64,000 bases of DNA from Paenibacillus sp. cl123. Lineage in GTDB: Bacteria > Bacillota > Bacilli > Paenibacillales > NBRC-103111. Below, piece by piece: positions 42,768 through 51,900 of this stretch (position 1 is the stretch's first letter; each line of letters starts with the position of its first letter). The stretch is from assembly GCF_900101595.1 (NCBI RefSeq), contig NZ_FMYY01000001.1, positions 306,735 to 370,734 of the forward strand, written 5' to 3'. The notes under the pieces were generated by a model. It had not been told where the DNA came from and did not search any database. It saw only the letters and a list, made by a program, of their open reading frames with translations. Both the position numbers and the translations under genes were made by a program.

Positions 42768-45110
42768 ATGATACGGATATCCATAAAAAACAGCAGTGTA
42801 TTTCTTTCGTTGCTCATTTCCTTCGTCATCGTCATGCTTGTGCCGATCGGCATTGGGAGCTTCCTGTACGCCCGGATGTCGGCGGAGTTGACGGACAACG
42901 CCAATCGGGCCCATATCAGAACACTGGAGCAGATCAGGCTTAGTGTGGACAATCGAATGGTGGAGGTAGATCAGTTGACCAGCCAGCTTGCGCTGTATCC
43001 CAAGCTGCAGTGGCTGCTGTCCCATCCGCATATTGACGAACTTCAGCGGCAGTTTACGTCGATGGACATGATGAAGCAGATGCAGAACTACCGCCAGGTA
43101 AACAATTCATTCGTTACGGATTTTTATCTCTATGTCGCACAAACGCATGAAGTGCTGACCTCTTATGTGAAATCGGACGCACGGCTGTTCTTTGATAGAC
43201 TGGGCTACGACGACAGCGGCTACGAGTCATTTGTCCGCAGCGTTTGGCAGAGCTACCACAACGGAACATATATGCCGGCCGTCGTATCCAGACTGGGAAC
43301 CGTCCCCAGGCAGGTTATTCCATATGTACAGTCGCTGCCGTTAGGCGAGACTCAGGACATAGAGGGAACTTTGGTCATCCTTATCGACCAAGAGAAGCTG
43401 GTGCAGATGCTCGATCACGCCCGGGAGTCGAGCCGGGGAGCCGTCTTTATCCTGAATAGTCAGCGGGATATTTTGGCGCAAAGCGGCGGTGAGGGGATAA
43501 ACCTGCAGCTGCAGGAGGTCTTGCCGTCCATGCAAGGCGATCATGGGGCCGTCTCCGCTGTATGGGATGGCGAGGAGATGCTGCTGACCTTTGCAGCCTC
43601 GCGGCAAAACGGCTGGATCTATATCTCGGCAGTGCCCAGAAGCGAGGTGATGGCAAAGGCAATGGAGGCGGAGCGATGGGCGCTTGCCTTGCTGCTCGTC
43701 TGTCTGATTGCCGGTATAGCCGTATCCTATATGCTTGCATACCGCAGCTACCGCCCTCTGAAGCAGATGGTCGGGACGATTCTTTCCCTGCAGGGAAAAG
43801 GAAGCAAGGAGCCGCAGAACGAATTCGACTTCATCCGTATGACCTTAATCGATACGCTGGAGGAGGAGCGGCATTTGCGACACACCCTCGACCGGCAGAT
43901 GCCGGTCATCCAGGCCAACTATTTATCGCGCGTTATTCGCGGTCATGCGGATCCGGAAAGCGTCTCCGAGGGGGCGCTGGACTTTATGGGTTTGAGCTTT
44001 GAGTCGGAACGGTTCGCTGTCATGGTGTTCGACATCGGGAATATTTCATTATTCGCAGCCGGCGATACCGAGAAAGAGTGGGCGCTTGTTCGTTTTATCG
44101 TTTCAAACGTAACCCAGGAGCTGCTCGAAGGGCGTGGATACGTCTCGGAGATGGATCGCAGCCGTATCACGGTGCTTGTCAATTTCCGGGAGTCGGACGA
44201 GCCGCGCCAATTGCTGCGCGACCTGTCAGAACGGTTCCAGGTTATGATCCGCGAGCGGTTCCGGATGAAGGTTGCAATCGGGATAGGAGGCGTACACGAG
44301 ACATTGGGGCTGATCGCGGATTCGTACCGGGAAGCGCTGTACGCGCTGGATTATACGATCGTTCGCGGCGAAAATGCGATTATTTTCTATGAGGAGGTTG
44401 CAGGGAGTGTGCCGACCGCCCTCTATTACCCGGTGGACCTGGAAGTGAGACTGATGAATGTGACGAGGCAGGGAGACAGCGACAAGGTGGAGGAGCTGCT
44501 GGAGCATATCCGAACGATGAATCTGCACGAAAAGGAGGCGTCGCCGGAGAAAGCGCGTTACCTGTGCTGGGAGCTGAGCGCGACGCTGCTCAAGCTGCGG
44601 CAGGCCGTCGGGCTGCCTGTTCAAGAGACAGGGCATCCTTCTGATCCGCTCAAGTCAGCGATGGAGGCGGGAACGGTGGAAGAAATGCTGGATCGGCTGA
44701 AGGAGCAGTACCGGAGTCTGTGCGAGCATGTGAAGCAGACGCGGCCAGACGCGGCCGAGCAGATGTACCGGCGGATGGAGCAGTATGTACACGAACATTG
44801 CACGGATGCGTCATTCAGCGCCGCGGCCATGGCGGAGCATTTCCGCCTCACTTCCCCGTATTTGTCCTCCTTCTTCAAGAAGCAGGGCGGCAGCAGCATA
44901 ACGGACTATGTCGCCAGGGTGCGTGTCGAGCGGGCCAAGGAGCTGCTGCGGCAATCAACGCTGACGCTGACGGAAATAGCGGATCAGGTTGGATTTCTCA
45001 ACAATGTAGGATTTATTCGTGTTTTCAAAAAGCTGGAGGGCATCACGCCCGGGAAATATCGCGAAGCGGCTGGCCAGGACTCAAACGAGCTCGGAGGCAG
45101 TTCAAAGTAA
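42768..45110 (+). CDS. Membrane-bound AraC/YesN-type regulator with extracellular sensor
   Basis: 780 residues: membrane helix near 12-34 (VFLSLLISFVIVMLVPIGIG), an extracellular sensor region (about 40-295), a second helix (about 300-322, ALALLLVCLIAGIAVSYML), a cytoplasmic part and a C-terminal pair of AraC HTH motifs (about 670-770: FRLTSPYLSSFFKKQG, LTLTEIADQVGFLNNVGFIR). Such one-piece membrane regulators in Paenibacillus sit beside carbohydrate ABC importers and switch them on. The ATG at 42768 behind GGGGGG is preferred; ATGs at 42702 and 42741 are alternatives. It lies directly ahead of the binding-protein and permease genes. Confidence 0.88.
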   Translation: MIRISIKNSSVFLSLLISFVIVMLVPIGIGSFLYARMSAELTDNANRAHIRTLEQIRLSVDNRMVEVDQLTSQLALYPKLQWLLSHPHIDELQRQFTSMDMMKQMQNYRQVNNSFVTDFYLYVAQTHEVLTSYVKSDARLFFDRLGYDDSGYESFVRSVWQSYHNGTYMPAVVSRLGTVPRQVIPYVQSLPLGETQDIEGTLVILIDQEKLVQMLDHARESSRGAVFILNSQRDILAQSGGEGINLQLQEVLPSMQGDHGAVSAVWDGEEMLLTFAASRQNGWIYISAVPRSEVMAKAMEAERWALALLLVCLIAGIAVSYMLAYRSYRPLKQMVGTILSLQGKGSKEPQNEFDFIRMTLIDTLEEERHLRHTLDRQMPVIQANYLSRVIRGHADPESVSEGALDFMGLSFESERFAVMVFDIGNISLFAAGDTEKEWALVRFIVSNVTQELLEGRGYVSEMDRSRITVLVNFRESDEPRQLLRDLSERFQVMIRERFRMKVAIGIGGVHETLGLIADSYREALYALDYTIVRGENAIIFYEEVAGSVPTALYYPVDLEVRLMNVTRQGDSDKVEELLEHIRTMNLHEKEASPEKARYLCWELSATLLKLRQAVGLPVQETGHPSDPLKSAMEAGTVEEMLDRLKEQYRSLCEHVKQTRPDAAEQMYRRMEQYVHEHCTDASFSAAAMAEHFRLTSPYLSSFFKKQGGSSITDYVARVRVERAKELLRQSTLTLTEIADQVGFLNNVGFIRVFKKLEGITPGKYREAAGQDSNELGGSSK

Positions 45111-45114
45111 CATT

Positions 45115-45154
45115 GGATAATGCCTGATCTTATTGGAGGATAACAGATCTTATC
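45115..45154 (+). promoter_or_regulatory. Candidate AraC-type operator before the importer operon
   Basis: A two-part direct repeat: GGATAA at 45115 and 45138, and GATCTTAT at 45126 and 45146, so two similar half-sites follow each other about two helix turns apart. AraC-type regulators commonly bind such direct repeats. It lies between the regulator's stop and the binding-protein gene. Confidence 0.4.
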
Positions 45155-45277
45155 ATTTGTCTATAGCCGCAGAGAGCTTCCGGCTCCTATGATGGGTTCA
45201 GGTCCAAGGCCGAACGAGAGGCTGTGATGCCGCTCAACGGTCGGCCGTTCAGAGACTATATCCGGGGAGGTTCAAGT

Positions 45278-46906
45278 ATGAGTACGAAACGAAAAGCGGC
45301 CATATCCATTACGATGTCCATCACGCTTGCAGGAGGAATGCTCGTCGGCTGCGCCGGCGGAGGCAATGAGGAGCCGAAGGAAGCGCCGCCCGCGGGCAAA
45401 GACTCCGGGCAAGCGGCGCAGGCGGCGTATCCGGCGTCTGTAACGTATTGGGCGGCGCTTAACGCCAATGCGGCTGCAACCATGAAAAGTTTCGGAGAAA
45501 TCGCCGCCTATCAAGAGCTGGAGAAGCGGACAGGGACGAAGGTCGAATTCCAGCATCCGCCTGTCGGGATGGAGAAGGATCAGTTCAATCTTATGATCGC
45601 CACGTCCTCAAAGCTGCCCGACGTGATCGAATACAACTGGAATACGGTGTCCAAAGGTCCGGACAACGCGATTAAGGAAAAGAAGATCATCCGGCTCAAC
45701 GAGTTGATCGACCAGCATGCGCCGAATCTGAAGAAGTATTTATCCGAGAATCCGATGATCAAGAAGGCAGTGACGACAGATGAAGGGAACATTTATGTTT
45801 TTCCTTTCATCCGCGGCGACGATTATCTGCTGACCTTTCACGGACCGTCGATCCGCCAGGACTGGCTTGACAAGCTGAAGCTTCCGATGCCCAAGACGGT
45901 CGCGGAGTGGGAGGAAACGCTGCGCGCCTTCCGAGACAAGGACCCGAACGGCAACGGCAAGCCGGACGAAATTCCGTTCCTGCTGTCGATGGGCGATATC
46001 GAGATGAATCACGCGTTTGTCGGGGCATGGGGCATTACCGCAGGCTTCTACCAGAAGGACGGCAAGGTTCAATACGGGCCTATTCAGCCTGAATACAAAG
46101 AATTTCTGATGACGATGAACCGCTGGTACAAGGAAGGGTTGATCGACAAGGATTATGCCACCGTGGATGCGAAGCTGCGCGATGCCAAGGTGACAGGCGA
46201 TCAGCTTGGTGCTCTTATGACGTATTCGGGTAGCGGAATCGGCAGATATGAGGACTTGGCCAAGAGCAAGATTCCCAGCTTCAAGCTGGTAGGCACGCCT
46301 TATCCGACGCTGAAAGCAGGCGATAAGCCTATTTTAGGACAAAAGGATCAGCCGTTCACCGGCATTGGCTCCGCCGTTACATCGGCTGCCAAAAACCCGG
46401 AGCAGATCGTCAAGTGGCTCGATTATAAGTATGGGACCGAAGGACATATGCTGTTTAATTTCGGTGTAGAAGGGACCAGCTATACTCAAGTAAACGGTTA
46501 CCCGACCTACACGGACGCGGTGCTGAAGAACCCCGACAAGCTGCCGGTAGCGCAGGCGATCGCGAAGTACGCGCTTGCCAGCTTCAGTGGCCCGTTTATT
46601 CAGGACAAGCGCTATATGGAGCAGTTTGCCGCCAAGCAGGAACAGAAAAACGCTATCTCTGTCTGGATGCAGCCAAGCAACGAAAGGCTCATGCCTACCG
46701 TGACGATGACGTCGGAGGAAGGGACCAAGTTCGCTTCCATCATGAACGATGTCAAGACGTACAACGATGAAATGGTTGCCAAATTTATCATGGGCAGCCA
46801 GCCTCTCGATAACTTCGAGACGTATACGAAGACGCTCCGCTCCATGGGAATCGAGGAAGCCATTCGCATTCAGCAGAGCGCACTGGAACGCTATACCAAA
46901 CGGTAA
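45278..46906 (+). CDS. ABC transporter solute-binding lipoprotein (LplA-like)
   Basis: 542 residues. The signal ends in the lipobox LVGC with Cys25, followed by an acidic Gly/Ala/Pro linker. The body has the family pattern YWAALNANAAATMKSFGEIA, GTKVEFQHPPVGMEKDQFNL, LPDVIEYNW, FPFIRGDDYLLTFHGPSIRQ and DKDPNGNGKPDEIPFLLSMG (a calcium-like DxNxNGxxD loop). It should catch oligosaccharides released by the lyase at 48967 and hand them to the two permeases. GGGGAGG precedes the ATG at 45278. The last codons are duplicated just after the stop. Confidence 0.92.
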   Translation: MSTKRKAAISITMSITLAGGMLVGCAGGGNEEPKEAPPAGKDSGQAAQAAYPASVTYWAALNANAAATMKSFGEIAAYQELEKRTGTKVEFQHPPVGMEKDQFNLMIATSSKLPDVIEYNWNTVSKGPDNAIKEKKIIRLNELIDQHAPNLKKYLSENPMIKKAVTTDEGNIYVFPFIRGDDYLLTFHGPSIRQDWLDKLKLPMPKTVAEWEETLRAFRDKDPNGNGKPDEIPFLLSMGDIEMNHAFVGAWGITAGFYQKDGKVQYGPIQPEYKEFLMTMNRWYKEGLIDKDYATVDAKLRDAKVTGDQLGALMTYSGSGIGRYEDLAKSKIPSFKLVGTPYPTLKAGDKPILGQKDQPFTGIGSAVTSAAKNPEQIVKWLDYKYGTEGHMLFNFGVEGTSYTQVNGYPTYTDAVLKNPDKLPVAQAIAKYALASFSGPFIQDKRYMEQFAAKQEQKNAISVWMQPSNERLMPTVTMTSEEGTKFASIMNDVKTYNDEMVAKFIMGSQPLDNFETYTKTLRSMGIEEAIRIQQSALERYTKR

Positions 46907-46957
46907 TACACCAAACGGTAAGCGTCGAAGCTCCTTGAGCATGACGGCCACGTAAGG

Positions 46958-46982
46958 CTGACCGGCTGCAGAAGCCGGCCAG
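46958..46982 (+). other. Intercistronic hairpin after the binding-protein gene
   Basis: CTG-A-CCGGCT (46958-46967) pairs with AGCCGG-C-CAG, loop GCAGA, without a T-run. A stem at this place commonly protects the binding-protein part of the mRNA so that more of it is made than of the permeases. Confidence 0.5.
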
Positions 46983-47059
46983 TCCTCGGCGGGGTCAGCT
47001 TCGTCATGCATAAAAAGCAGGAAAATATAGAGGAAAAGCGGGAAAAGGAGGAGAGGACC

Positions 47060-48016
47060 ATGTCTCTCATCGCAAAGGCCGGCAAGTCTTCTGCAGCGGA
47101 TCGGGAAACGTTTGGCCGGCGCGTGCGCAATGATTTCCGGATGAACCGGACGATCTATGCCATGCTGTTGCCGGTGGTGCTGTATTTTGCCTTATTTTAT
47201 TATGGTCCGCTCTATGGTCTGCAGATCGCCTTCAAGGATTACTCGCCTGTGGCCGGCATATGGGGGAGCGAGTGGGTTGGTTTTCAGCATTTTCAGGATT
47301 TTTTTAATAGCTTTTATTTCTTGCGCTTGCTTAAAAATACACTGCTTCTCAGTTTCTATGAGCTGATAATTGCGTTTCCGGCCGGTATCTTGCTGGCGCT
47401 GCTGCTCAACGAGATTCGGATGGAGCGGTTCAAGAAGACCGTGCAGACGATTACTTATCTGCCGCACTTCATTTCCGTCGTCGTCGTTGTTGGTTTTATG
47501 GTCGATTTCCTGGCACGCGACGGACTCATCAATCAGCTTCTGGCCGGTTTCGGGATTGAGCCGATTGCCTTCCTCAGGGAGCCGGGCTGGTTCCGGACGC
47601 TGTTTATCGGCTCGGGCGTGTGGCAGAACGTAGGCTGGAGCTCGATCGTCTTCCTGGCGGCCATCTCCAATATCGACCCGTCGCTCTATGAGGCGGCTAA
47701 GGTGGACGGAGCAGGCAGACTGAGGCAGATGCTTAGCATCACCATCCCGGGCATGGCGCCGACAGTCATCATCATGTTTATTCTGCAGATCGGGACGCTA
47801 ATGGCGGTCGGCTCGGAGAAGATTTTGCTGATGTACAATCCGGTCACCTACGAGACGGCGGACGTTATCGGCACCTACGTCTACCGCAAAGGGATTCTTG
47901 AAGCCAGTTTCAGCTATAGCTCGGCGGTAGGGTTGTTTAATGCGGTTATCAATTTTACTTTGCTCGTATTCGCCAACAGCCTTAGCAAGCGGGTTAGCGA
48001 AACTAAGTTGTGGTAG
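47060..48016 (+). CDS. ABC transporter permease, LplB-like
   Basis: 318 residues with six membrane helices. YAMLLPVVLYFALFYYGPLYG and GLQIAFKDYSPVAGI mark the N-terminal part of LplB-type sugar permeases; the EAA loop is EAAKVDGAGRLRQMLSITIPGM. The C-terminal half with NPVTYETADVIGTYVYRKG is typical of the same group. The ATG at 47060 sits behind AAGGAGGAGAGG; the in-frame ATG at 47006 is less likely. No ATPase gene is near, so a shared ATPase (MsmX type) probably drives the importer. Confidence 0.93.
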   Translation: MSLIAKAGKSSAADRETFGRRVRNDFRMNRTIYAMLLPVVLYFALFYYGPLYGLQIAFKDYSPVAGIWGSEWVGFQHFQDFFNSFYFLRLLKNTLLLSFYELIIAFPAGILLALLLNEIRMERFKKTVQTITYLPHFISVVVVVGFMVDFLARDGLINQLLAGFGIEPIAFLREPGWFRTLFIGSGVWQNVGWSSIVFLAAISNIDPSLYEAAKVDGAGRLRQMLSITIPGMAPTVIIMFILQIGTLMAVGSEKILLMYNPVTYETADVIGTYVYRKGILEASFSYSSAVGLFNAVINFTLLVFANSLSKRVSETKLW

Positions 48017-48032
48017 AAAGGGAGGATGCCTT

Positions 48033-48911
48033 ATGAAAGGAAGCACATGGGGCGAGCGGTCGTTTGACGTAGCGAATATCGTGTTGATGACTGCCTTGTC
48101 CTTCGTTTCGCTGTACCCGTTTTTGTATGTGTTGTTCGCTTCGCTCAGCGATCCGGCTTTTATCACGCAGCAGAGGGGCATGCTGCTTTACCCGGTCAAT
48201 ATGACGCTAGAGGCCTACAGGCTTGTCTTTCAGAATCCGATGATCGGCATCGGCTATCTGAACACCATTCTCTATGTCGTCCTAGGCACAACGCTGAACA
48301 TCGTGATGACGTCGTTAGGCGCTTACGGCTTGTCCCGCAAGCAGGTGATGTGGAAAAATCCGATTATGTTCATGATTGTATTTACGATGTTTTTTCAGGG
48401 CGGTCTGATTCCTTCATATATACTGATCGACAATCTGGGTATGCTGGATACCCGCTGGGCGCTTATCATTCCAACGGCGATCAGCGCCTATAATCTGATT
48501 ATTATGAGGACCGCTTTTCAGGGCGTGCCTGTCAGTCTTGAGGAATCGGCGCGCATCGACGGAGCCGGCGACATGACGATTTTGCTGCGAGTCGTTGTGC
48601 CGCTGTCCATGCCGGTTATTGCTGTCATGGTGCTGTTCTACGGCGTTGCCCACTGGAATTCCTGGTTTAACGCCATGGTCTATTTGCGCACCCGGGAGTT
48701 GTTCCCGCTACAGCTCATTCTGCGCGAGATATTGATTACGAACAGTACGGACTCTATGCTGACGGGCATTGGAGGGGGAGATCGGATGCCGATCGGGGAA
48801 ACGATCAAGTATGCGACGATCATCGTAGCAACGATCCCCATTTTGTTTTTATACCCGTTTTTGCAGAAATATTTTGTCAAGGGCGTTATGATCGGCGCTA
48901 TCAAGGAATAA
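48033..48911 (+). CDS. ABC transporter permease, YtcP/LplC-like
   Basis: 292 residues, six membrane helices: LSFVSLYPFLYVLFASLSDP near the start, EESARIDGAGDMTILLRVVV as the EAA loop, VPLSMPVIAVMVLFYGVAHW, and the end ILFLYPFLQKYFVKGVMIGA. It pairs with the permease 16 bp upstream. GGGAGG precedes the ATG at 48033. Confidence 0.93.
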   Translation: MKGSTWGERSFDVANIVLMTALSFVSLYPFLYVLFASLSDPAFITQQRGMLLYPVNMTLEAYRLVFQNPMIGIGYLNTILYVVLGTTLNIVMTSLGAYGLSRKQVMWKNPIMFMIVFTMFFQGGLIPSYILIDNLGMLDTRWALIIPTAISAYNLIIMRTAFQGVPVSLEESARIDGAGDMTILLRVVVPLSMPVIAVMVLFYGVAHWNSWFNAMVYLRTRELFPLQLILREILITNSTDSMLTGIGGGDRMPIGETIKYATIIVATIPILFLYPFLQKYFVKGVMIGAIKE

Positions 48912-48966
48912 GGGCGGATACGGTAACAAACGTTCAGGAGCATAACAGCAGAGAAAGGGGAGGCTT

Positions 48967-51900
48967 ATGACACGTATTGTTCGACAACGCAGTTTGATCA
49001 TCATGCTTATTTGTACCGTTTGGCTTGCCTCGCTGCCAGCGCTGACCCCGCTGTCCGCAGCGGCCGTCGCTCCGGGGGGAGCGGGGGGCGATGAGTTCGA
49101 CTTTCTCCGGGAGCGATGGCTTCGTGTGCTTACGGGCGGGGAAGGTCTGCCGAAGGACGACCCCGATCTCGCAGCCCGGCAGGCTGCGGAGGACGACCGT
49201 GTGAAGAACGGAACGGCCGGCGTTTGGGATTTGCTGCAGACCGGAGCTTCGCGCGATGCATGCGGCTGTCTTTGGACAGACCTTGCAGACTCGGACAAAT
49301 CCGGCAGACTGGTCGTGGCGTACGAGCGACTGCGCTTGATGGCATTGGCTTACCGCACGGAGGGGAGCCGGTTTTACGGAAGCGAGGAGTTGAAGCAGAC
49401 GGTCGCAGAGGCGCTCGACTGGATGTACGAGAACTGGTATAACGAGCGGACGGTTCGCTACGACAACTGGTATCACTGGGAAATGTCGGGACCGCAGCAT
49501 CTAATGGATACGGTCATTCTGCTGTACGACGAGCTCCCGGCGGAGCGGATTGCGGCTTACATGAAGGCAGTGGCGGCATTCTCGCCCGATCCGAATCTGA
49601 CCAACGGCAGCCCGGCTACCGGAGCTAACCGTGTGGAGAAGGCCTGGGTCTTTATGCTCCGTGCGATCATTGTCAAGAATGGTTCGGAGCTGGCGTTAGG
49701 GCGCGATGCGCTTAGCGACCGGACGGGTACTCCGACCTCGAACAACGGCCTCTACAGTGTGTTCGCTTACACGAAGATGCCTGAAACCGACGGCATGCAT
49801 ACGGATGGCTCCTTCCTCCAGCATGGCCCTCATCCGTATATCGGCAATTACGGAACGACGTTCTTTCAGCTTGTTGCCAATGCGATGTACTTGCTGAGCG
49901 GATCGTCATGGGACATTCGCGATCCGGAGGCTGTTCATCTGTACCGATGGATTTACGATTCCTTCGCTCCGACGCTGTACAAGGGCGGACAGATGGATAT
50001 GTTCCGGGGGCGCCTCATCTCCAACCCTTCGGTACAGAGCCATGTTGCCGGGCACAGAGTCATTCAGGCGGTGCTGCTGACTGCGGAATTTGCCCCCGAG
50101 CAGGATGCAGAGGCGTTTCGCCGGCTGGCCAAGGCGTGGCTGCAGGACGATACCTACCGTCCCTTCTCGAGAAATGCGCCGGCGTTCTATGCGCTGCTTG
50201 CCAAGAGGCTTCTCGCCGACCAGACCATCGTTCCCCGACGGGACGATACGGTGAACAAGCTGTATACGCAGTCGGATCGCTTCGTGCACCGTCGTCCTTC
50301 ATTTGCCGTCGGACTGGCGATGTCATCGTCGCGCGTTTACCGCTACGAATCGATTAATGGTAACAATCTGCAAGGCTGGCGAACCGGGGACGGCGTGACC
50401 TATCTGTACAACGGAGACCTGGCTCAATACGACGAGGACTATTGGGCAACGGTCGATAAATACCGGCTTCCGGGCATTACCGCCGATGCTCGCAAGCTGA
50501 ACCCGGCCGCGGGCCAGAGCACCAAGACCCCGCACAATTGGGTGGGAGGCGTATCGGACGGGGAATTCGGAATGGCCGGGATGCAGGTTACGCCTTATGG
50601 CACAACATTGACGGCCAAGAAGTCGTGGTTTTTCGGCGACGATGAATTCATAGCGCTTGGCGCAGGCATTACTTCGTCTTCCGCAGAGCGGGCGGAAACG
50701 ATTGTCGACGCGAGGAAGCTGAGCAATCCATCCCGCCAGCCGCTGACCGTGCAGGGAGCGCAGCAGCCCACGGAGCCTGCAGCCGGAGAGCGATCGCTGC
50801 TGGGAACGGGCTGGGCACACCTGAGCGGAGAGGAGACGAATGCCGACATCGGGTATTACTTCCCTGAGCCGGTCGAGCTGGGCACCCTGCGGGAGGAACG
50901 TACCGCAACGTGGGGAGACAGCCAGACGGGGGCGGCGACGGAGCCGATTACAAGAGCTTACCAAACGCTGGCGCTGAACCACGGAGTGAAGCCAGCCGGC
51001 GCGACCTATCTCTACGCTGTGCTGCCGGGGAAGACGGCCGCCGGGACGGAGCAATATGCCATGAATCCGGATTTCACGGTGCTGGCCAATACGCCTGAGG
51101 TGCAGGCAGTGCAGGAAAGGAAGCTGCAGCGGATCGGGGCCAACTTCTGGAACGACCGCGAGGCTACGGTGGAGGCAGACGGACAGCCCTGGCTGACTAG
51201 CCGCTCCCAAGCCTCGGTCCTGACCTTCATGAATAACAACGGAGTGGATATCTATGCAGCCGATCCGACCCAGCGGCGGACGACGCCGCTGGAACTGGAG
51301 CTGCATCGTCCGGCGTTGGGCATCGCCGCACTGGACCCGGGAGTGACAGTGACTCAGTTGCAGCCGACTGTCCGCCTGTCTATAGATGTCAACGGAGCGA
51401 AGGGAGCTTCAAAGCATATCAGGCTGCTGTTCACGGGGGGCGACGACTCGAAGCCGCCGGAGCAGCCTCAGGGACTTCTGGCAATGGCGGCCTCGCGAAG
51501 CGAGATAAGGCTGCAGTGGGAGCATGCTGTTGACGATCAGGGCGTCGCAGGATACGAAGTATTCCGTGGAGGCGTCCATGTAGCGACGGTTCATTCCCCG
51601 GGTTGGACGGACAGCCGTCTAGCTGCCGATACGGCTTATACGTACACGGTTCGGGCAATCGACACGGCGGGAAGACGTTCGTCCTTCAGTGAGCCGGCGA
51701 CCGCCCGAACGCTCCAGACAAGCTTTTATCTGATACGGGATTCGTTCGATGGCGCCCTGCCGGGGCAGCCGCCTGCCGGCTATGAGCTGGACACTGCCGG
51801 CGGTTCCGTTACGACCGAGGAGGTGCAAGGGCGCGGAAGCGCTGTCCGGCTGGAAGACAACCGGACGGACAAAGCCGTTGTGCTTTCCAAGTCGCTCGGC

